Source: Streptomyces sp. CGMCC 4.7035 (lineage in GTDB: Bacteria > Actinomycetota > Actinomycetes > Streptomycetales > Streptomycetaceae). From it: a stretch of 64,000 nt of DNA. How positions within the stretch are numbered: position 1 is the first letter of the stretch; every line of letters begins with the position of its first letter. Shown piece by piece: positions 59,747 through 64,000 of this stretch. The notes under the pieces are model-generated. The model was not told the DNA's origin. It searched no databases and saw nothing but the letters and a program-made list of their open reading frames with translations. A program made the position numbers and the translations under genes. The DNA is taken from assembly GCF_031583065.1 (NCBI RefSeq), contig NZ_CP134053.1, positions 7,729,001 through 7,793,000 on the forward strand, written 5' to 3'.

Positions 59747-60838
59747 ATGACCGAGAGCTTCCGCAGCAGCGGCGAGTACGAGTACCCCCAGGGTGACGGG
59801 CAGCAGCCCGCGTACCCCCAGCAGCAGCACGCCTCTCCCTCCGTGAACCCGGAGTGGCCGCCCCCGCCGGCATACGAGCCGGCGCAGCCGACGGCCGTGG
59901 CCGCCACCGGTCACGACGGCGGCAACGGCGGCGGCACGGCTCTCCTCACCCCGGCCCCCGCCACGCCGAAGAGGCGCGCCAAGGGTCCGTTCGCCCTCCT
60001 CGCCGCCGTGGCGATCGTCGCCGCGGCCATAGGCGGCGGCACCGCGTACGGCATACAGGAGCTGACCGGCAAGACCACCACGGTCTCCTCCAGCTCCACC
60101 AGCACCACCGTGGTGCCCTCCAGCCTCAAGGGCACGGTCGCCGGGGTCGCCAAGGCGGTCAGCCCGAGCATCGTGGAGATCAGCGCCACCTCCAACGCCG
60201 GCGAGTCGACCGGTTCGGGTGTGATCATCACCAGCGGCGGCGAGATCATGACCAACAACCACGTCGTCTCCGGCGCCTCCTCGATCAAGGTGACGACGAG
60301 CAACGGCAAGTCGTACACCGCGCAGGTCGTCGGTACCGACAGCAAGAAGGACCTGGCCCTGATCAAGCTGGAGAACGCCTCCGGCCTGACGGTCGCCACG
60401 CTCGGCAACTCCGACGGCATCCGGGTCGGCGACCAGGTCGTCGCCATCGGCTCCCCCGAGGGCCTGACCGGCACGGTCACCAGCGGCATCGTCTCCGCCC
60501 TCGACCGCGACGTCACCGTCTCGACCGACGAGAGCCAGGGACAGAGCCAGGGCGGCGGCCAGTGGCCGTTCGAGTTCGGCGGCCGGCAGTTCAACGGCGA
60601 CACGGGCTCGTCCACGACCACGTACAAGGCGATCCAGACGGACGCGTCCCTGAACCCGGGCAACTCCGGCGGCGCCCTGATCGACATGAACGGCAACATC
60701 ATCGGCATCAACTCGGCGATGTACTCGGCCACGGACTCGACCTCGTCGAGCGCCGGCAACGTCGGCCTGGGCTTCGCCATCCCGATCAACACCGTCAAGT
60801 CCGACCTGGCCAAGCTGCGCTCCGGCTCCCAGAGCTGA
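59747..60838 (+). CDS. Membrane-anchored trypsin-like (HtrA/PepD-type) serine protease
   Basis: 363 residues from ATG. Cytosolic Pro/Gln/Tyr-rich N-terminus (about 1-80), one membrane segment (about 82-105, FALLAAVAIVAAAIGGGTAYGI), then the outside chymotrypsin-like domain. Catalytic triad: His172 (MTNNHVV), Asp202 (KDLALIKL), Ser307 (NPGNSGGAL). It ends right after the protease domain (no PDZ), unlike HtrA/PepD which carry one; so it is closer to a short Deg-like protease. Next is a two-component pair; mycobacterial mprAB are next to pepD, so envelope stress control is likely (inference). Confidence 0.88.
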   Translation: MTESFRSSGEYEYPQGDGQQPAYPQQQHASPSVNPEWPPPPAYEPAQPTAVAATGHDGGNGGGTALLTPAPATPKRRAKGPFALLAAVAIVAAAIGGGTAYGIQELTGKTTTVSSSSTSTTVVPSSLKGTVAGVAKAVSPSIVEISATSNAGESTGSGVIITSGGEIMTNNHVVSGASSIKVTTSNGKSYTAQVVGTDSKKDLALIKLENASGLTVATLGNSDGIRVGDQVVAIGSPEGLTGTVTSGIVSALDRDVTVSTDESQGQSQGGGQWPFEFGGRQFNGDTGSSTTTYKAIQTDASLNPGNSGGALIDMNGNIIGINSAMYSATDSTSSSAGNVGLGFAIPINTVKSDLAKLRSGSQS

Positions 60839-60892
60839 GCGGGTGTCCTGCCGGGCGAGTGGTAAGTCGAGTGGGTAAGTAAGGAGCACGAC

Positions 60893-61138
60893 ATGATCAC
60901 GCAGATTCTGCACGAGGCGACCGCTCCCTTCGGCCCTGCCGGGGTCTCCCTGGCCCTGGCCGTGGCGTACGAACTGCACGCACCGGCGGTCCAGACGCCG
61001 GAGGACTTCGAGCTGCGCGCCCCGGAGAGGCGGGCGCTGGAGGTGGCGGTCCCCCAACTGATGGGCCTCCGCACCACGGCCGCACGTCCCCACCGCCGCA
61101 AGGTGCCGCTGAACCGGCTCACCTTGGCGCTGGGCTGA
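60893..61138 (+). CDS. Hypothetical protein, 81 residues
   Basis: ATG start, AAGGAG a few bases before it. No signal or membrane segment. Contains [20 protein letters not shown] and a basic end ([21 protein letters not shown]). No family recognised. It lies between the protease gene (54 bases) and the response regulator (238 bases); the good ribosome site and codon pattern support translation. Confidence 0.65.
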   Translation: MITQILHEATAPFGPAGVSLALAVAYELHAPAVQTPEDFELRAPERRALEVAVPQLMGLRTTAARPHRRKVPLNRLTLALG

Positions 61139-61376
61139 GCCGCCCTCGTCCCCACGACGTACGCCATCCGGTCCCGCTGGGTCCCCGGTGGCGTACGCCG
61201 TATGTCCGGGGCGGAGGCGGATGCCCGGCCCGGACTCAGGCGGCCCCGGGCGGCTGCTCGACACCAGCCCAACAGCCCAAAAGTCCCCTGTCGACCCTTT
61301 CCGCCCCCGCCCGGAAACGTGCGAGGCTGAAGGCGTTCAGCCCCGCCCCATCGCATCCCGAGGAACCCCCACTCCC

Positions 61377-62108
61377 ATGAGCCCCGCCGAAGGCGACCGT
61401 GAACCCCAGCGCATCCTGATCGTCGACGACGAGCCGGCGGTGCGCGAAGCACTCCAGCGCAGCCTCGCCTTCGAGGGCTACGACACCGAGGTCGCCGTGG
61501 ACGGCGCGGACGCGTTGGAGAAGGCCACCGCGTACCAGCCCGACCTGGTCGTCCTGGACATCCAGATGCCCCGCATGGACGGCCTCACCGCCGCCCGCCG
61601 GATGCGCGGCGCGGGCACCACCACCCCCATCCTCATGCTCACGGCCCGTGACACGGTCGGCGACCGCGTCACCGGCCTGGACGCCGGGGCCGACGACTAC
61701 CTGGTCAAGCCGTTCGAACTGGACGAGCTGTTCGCCCGTATCCGCGCCCTTCTGCGCCGCAGCTCGTACGCGGCCGCCACGGTCGGCGCGCCGGAGGACG
61801 AGGCGCTGACGTTCGCCGACCTCCGCATGGACCTGGCCACGCGCGAGGTCACCCGGGGCGGGCGGCCGGTGGAGCTGACCCGGACCGAGTTCACGCTCCT
61901 GGAGATGTTCATGGTGCACCCGCGCCAGGTACTGACCCGTGAGCAGATCCTGAAGGCGGTCTGGGGCTTCGACTTCGAGCCATCATCCAACTCGCTCGAC
62001 GTGTACGTCATGTACCTGCGCCGCAAGACGGAGGCGGGCGGCGAGCCGCGTCTCGTGCACACGGTGCGCGGTGTGGGCTATGTCCTGCGGCAGGGTGGCG
62101 CGGAGTGA
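61377..62108 (+). CDS. OmpR-family response regulator, MprA-like
   Basis: 243 residues from ATG (frame open earlier). Receiver with phospho-Asp61 ([12 protein letters not shown]) and VKPFEL Lys, then winged helix (about 145-240, ending [12 protein letters not shown]). It forms a pair with the overlapping kinase. Sequence type matches MprA/CseB-like regulators of envelope stress; its location next to the serine protease supports that. Confidence 0.9.
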   Translation: MSPAEGDREPQRILIVDDEPAVREALQRSLAFEGYDTEVAVDGADALEKATAYQPDLVVLDIQMPRMDGLTAARRMRGAGTTTPILMLTARDTVGDRVTGLDAGADDYLVKPFELDELFARIRALLRRSSYAAATVGAPEDEALTFADLRMDLATREVTRGGRPVELTRTEFTLLEMFMVHPRQVLTREQILKAVWGFDFEPSSNSLDVYVMYLRRKTEAGGEPRLVHTVRGVGYVLRQGGAE

Positions 62109-63541
62109 TCAGAAGGTTCCGCTCCCTCCCGCTCCGCTCCCGGCTGGCCCTTCTGGTGGCGGCCGCGGTGGCGTTCGGTGTCGCCGCGGTGTCGGTGACC
62201 TGTTGGTTCATCGTGCGCGGCAAGCTCTACGAACAGGTCAACAACACCCTGGAGAACAACGCGAACCCGGCTCGGGCGGGGGTCCTGGCGAAGGTCCTGA
62301 CAGAGTGCAAAACCACGCCCGAGACACAGAGCGACGGCAGGCCGCAGCCCTACTTCTTCCAGGTGGTCGGCAAGGACGGCAAGTCGTGCGTCTACCCGTA
62401 CTCCGCGGGGCTGGTGAAAGCCACGAGCGTTGAGAGGGACATCGCAAAGAACCCGACCCGGGCCGTCTTCCACAACAGCACCGACAGCAAGGGCAACCCC
62501 GTACGGGTGCTGACGATGCCCCTGCTCATCGACAACCCTGGCGGCCATCCTCAGCCCGTCCCCGACTACGCCCTGGTCACCGGCTATCCGCTCGCGGGCA
62601 CCAACAAGACCCTCAACGACCTGGCCCTGATTCTCCTGATCGTCTCCGGCATCGGAGTCGTCGGTGCCGGAGCCTCCGGCCTGACGGTGGCCCGCGCGGG
62701 CCTGCGCCCGGTCGACCAGCTCACCGAGGCCGTCGAACACATCGCCCGCACCGAGGACCTGACGACCCGCATCCCCGTGGACGAACAGAGCGAGGACGAG
62801 ATCGCCCGTCTGTCCCGCTCCTTCAACTCGATGACGTCGTCCCTGGCGAGCTCCCGCGACCTGCAGCAGCAGTTGATCGCGGACGCGGGCCACGAACTGC
62901 GTACGCCGCTCACCTCCTTGCGGACGAACATCGAACTCCTCAGCCGCAGCGAGGAGACCGGCCGCCCGATCCCCGCGGCGGACCGCAAGGCGCTCCTCGC
63001 CTCGGTGAAGGCGCAGATGACGGAACTGGCCTCACTGATCGGCGACCTCCAGGAGCTGTCCCGTTCCGAGGGCCAGCGGGGCGAGCGCGTCCAGGTGGTC
63101 CCGCTGGAGGACACCGTCGAGGCCGCCCTGCGCCGCGCCCGGCTGCGCGGCCCGGAGCTGACGATCACGGCGGACCTCCAGCCCTGGTACGTACGGGCGG
63201 AGCCGTCCGCGCTGGAGCGGGCGGTCGTGAACATCCTGGACAACGCGGTGAAGTTCAGCCCCGAGGGGGGCACGATCGAGGTCGAGCTGGCGGACGGCGT
63301 CCTGAAGGTCCGCGACCACGGCCCGGGCATCGCGGCCGAGGAACTCCCGCACGTCTTCGACCGCTTCTGGCGCTCGCCCTCGGCCCGCGCGCTCCCCGGC
63401 TCGGGCCTGGGTCTGTCGATCGTGGCCCGCACGATCCAGCAGGCGGGCGGCGAGGTGTCCCTGACGCCGGCGAACGGCGGGGGCACGGTGGCGACGGTAC
63501 GGCTACCGGGGGCGCCTACGCCTCCGCCGGAGGCGGTGTAA
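62105..63541 (+). CDS. Sensor histidine kinase, MprB-like
   Basis: 478 residues from GTG, overlapping the regulator stop by 4 bases (GTGA). Two membrane segments (about 14-37 and about 178-202) enclose an outside sensor of about 140 residues with two Cys ([16 protein letters not shown]). Then HAMP (about 203-255), HisKA with phospho-His263 ([10 protein letters not shown]), and ATPase domain ([36 protein letters not shown]). It probably senses envelope stress and phosphorylates the upstream regulator. The end overlaps a convergent gene by 26 bases. Confidence 0.92.
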   Translation: MIRRFRSLPLRSRLALLVAAAVAFGVAAVSVTCWFIVRGKLYEQVNNTLENNANPARAGVLAKVLTECKTTPETQSDGRPQPYFFQVVGKDGKSCVYPYSAGLVKATSVERDIAKNPTRAVFHNSTDSKGNPVRVLTMPLLIDNPGGHPQPVPDYALVTGYPLAGTNKTLNDLALILLIVSGIGVVGAGASGLTVARAGLRPVDQLTEAVEHIARTEDLTTRIPVDEQSEDEIARLSRSFNSMTSSLASSRDLQQQLIADAGHELRTPLTSLRTNIELLSRSEETGRPIPAADRKALLASVKAQMTELASLIGDLQELSRSEGQRGERVQVVPLEDTVEAALRRARLRGPELTITADLQPWYVRAEPSALERAVVNILDNAVKFSPEGGTIEVELADGVLKVRDHGPGIAAEELPHVFDRFWRSPSARALPGSGLGLSIVARTIQQAGGEVSLTPANGGGTVATVRLPGAPTPPPEAV

Positions 63542-63875
63542 GAGGCTCGGCTTCTTGCCAGAAGACCTCTTCGACCACGATCTGGGGATCTTCGGTTCGG
63601 CGGACGAAACTGTACTTCAGCCAGCCGCTTCCGTCGTCGAACAAGCAGATGTGGCGGCCCTTCGGATCAGTGGACCGGCCCGGCACGACTCTCATTCCGT
63701 CGGGAAGTCCGGCATCAGCATTGATGCCGCGGAAATACGGGTCTTTCGCCGTGACCAGTTCGGCGCGCGCCGCGAGAATAATCTCACGAACGTGGTCGGG
63801 CAGTGCCTCGAAGGTGACGAGAGCATCGATCCGCCAGTCCGCTTGCCAAGGCGGCCCCATGAACCCATCAGTCAC
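63516..63875 (-). CDS. Hypothetical 119-residue protein, coupled to upstream gene
   Basis: 119 residues from GTG at 63875, overlapping the upstream gene stop by 4 bases (GTGA). Contains ALPDHVREIILAARAELVTA, a long loop with DPYFRGINADAGLPDGMRVV, and a beta-rich end ([34 protein letters not shown]). No membrane or signal segment. The two-gene layout (a small helical partner first) and predicted fold would fit a toxin-antitoxin or RelE-like pair, but no family was recognised. It ends within the histidine kinase gene. Confidence 0.6.
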   Translation of the reverse strand: MTDGFMGPPWQADWRIDALVTFEALPDHVREIILAARAELVTAKDPYFRGINADAGLPDGMRVVPGRSTDPKGRHICLFDDGSGWLKYSFVRRTEDPQIVVEEVFWQEAEPLTPPPAEA

Positions 63876-64000
63876 TCGCCGGGCTCCAGTTCTCGGACCC
63901 GGTAATGAATCTTCGCCGCCTCTTCGAGGAGGGCTTTGGCTTCAGCGATGTCGGTGCACTCGTACGCGGCTCGGTGTTCAAGATCGCGCACATGCGCGTC
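63872..64000 (-). CDS. Hypothetical protein, C-terminal part (window edge)
   Basis: The frame is open from the window's right end to TGA at 63872; 42 residues visible (HVRDLEHRAAYECTDIAEAK, then ALLEEAAKIHYRVRELEPGE). Helical and charged, matching an antitoxin-like or small coiled partner of the next gene. The start lies outside the window. Confidence 0.5.
   Translation of the reverse strand, partial: DAHVRDLEHRAAYECTDIAEAKALLEEAAKIHYRVRELEPGE

Noticed and set aside
1..64000. CRISPR array
   Set aside because: Repeats found are back-to-back tandem duplications without spacers of constant length.
1..64000. tRNA or rRNA gene
   Set aside because: No cloverleaf-like T-loop (GGTTCGAATCC) in an intergenic setting; matches to TTCGAAT fall inside coding regions.
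1..64000. Secondary-metabolite gene cluster
   Set aside because: No PKS, NRPS, terpene synthase or lanthipeptide genes; only the single bacteriocin-like gene at 16810.

Overview
The window is very GC-rich (roughly 70% by eye), with strong third-position GC bias, frequent GTG/TTG starts and dense genes in both orientations. The families present (MsiK, CarD, MshA, NlpC/P60, DevA-type GntR, RsiG, Nur, GlnR, DUF3099, DUF2516, YbjN) point to a Streptomyces chromosome core. As I recall it, the gene order msiK - rlmB - cysS - ispF - ispD - carD - phoP/phoR/phoU - gpm - mshA - devA/devB - rsiG - dtd - nur - sseA - moaD - glnR - two-component pair matches Streptomyces coelicolor from about SCO4240 down to SCO4155. 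No tRNA, rRNA or CRISPR array was seen.

Layout. 1-8,823: end of the ABC-transporter ATPase MsiK, a sugar nucleotidyltransferase, a large DoxX membrane protein, then a leftward housekeeping run (rlmB, cysS, ispF, ispD, carD). 9.5-13.6 kb: a lipoprotein and the phosphate regulon switch phoR-phoP, divergent from phoU across a PHO box, followed by a 50-residue cysteine-rich peptide missed by length cut-offs. 13.9-18.5 kb: a large secreted peptidoglycan amidase and a small accessory insert with a lactococcin-972-like bacteriocin, a membrane protein and a broken transposase, bracketed by two similar terminators. 18.5-31.5 kb: gpmA, an MFS exporter, a cupin protein, YbjN, mshA (mycothiol), a methyltransferase, an NlpC/P60 hydrolase, an RsbU-type phosphatase, HbhA-like and XRE proteins, and a secreted arginine-deiminase-like enzyme.

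31.9-42.0 kb: an F420-reductase/hemerythrin fusion, a quinone oxidoreductase behind a SoxR box, then the most unusual part of the window. This is an expanded dev locus with three paralogous GntR-type regulators (two being DevA and DevE), two paralogous ~60-residue membrane proteins, a HAD phosphatase (DevB), and two APH-type kinases carrying three kinase domains. devA and devE share the same inverted-repeat operator. 42.4-53.9 kb: Eis-like acetyltransferase, asparaginase, the c-di-GMP-dependent anti-sigma RsiG, dtd, YgfZ, the nickel regulator Nur, a nitrobindin, a 32-residue membrane peptide, three translationally coupled paralogous membrane proteins, DsrE, and DUF1416-SseA behind a Cys-containing leader peptide. 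54.3-64 kb: a broken DUF2993 gene, a membrane protein with MoaD, an esterase, the nitrogen regulator GlnR, a LacI regulator, an HtrA-like protease beside an MprAB-like two-component pair, and the end of an uncharacterised gene pair.

Several global regulators are close together: PhoRP (phosphate), GlnR (nitrogen), Nur (nickel/oxidative stress), RsiG (sporulation) and DevA/DevE (aerial development). The intergenic DNA is rich in long perfect hairpin terminators, species-dispersed Streptomyces repeats and perfect short tandem duplications.
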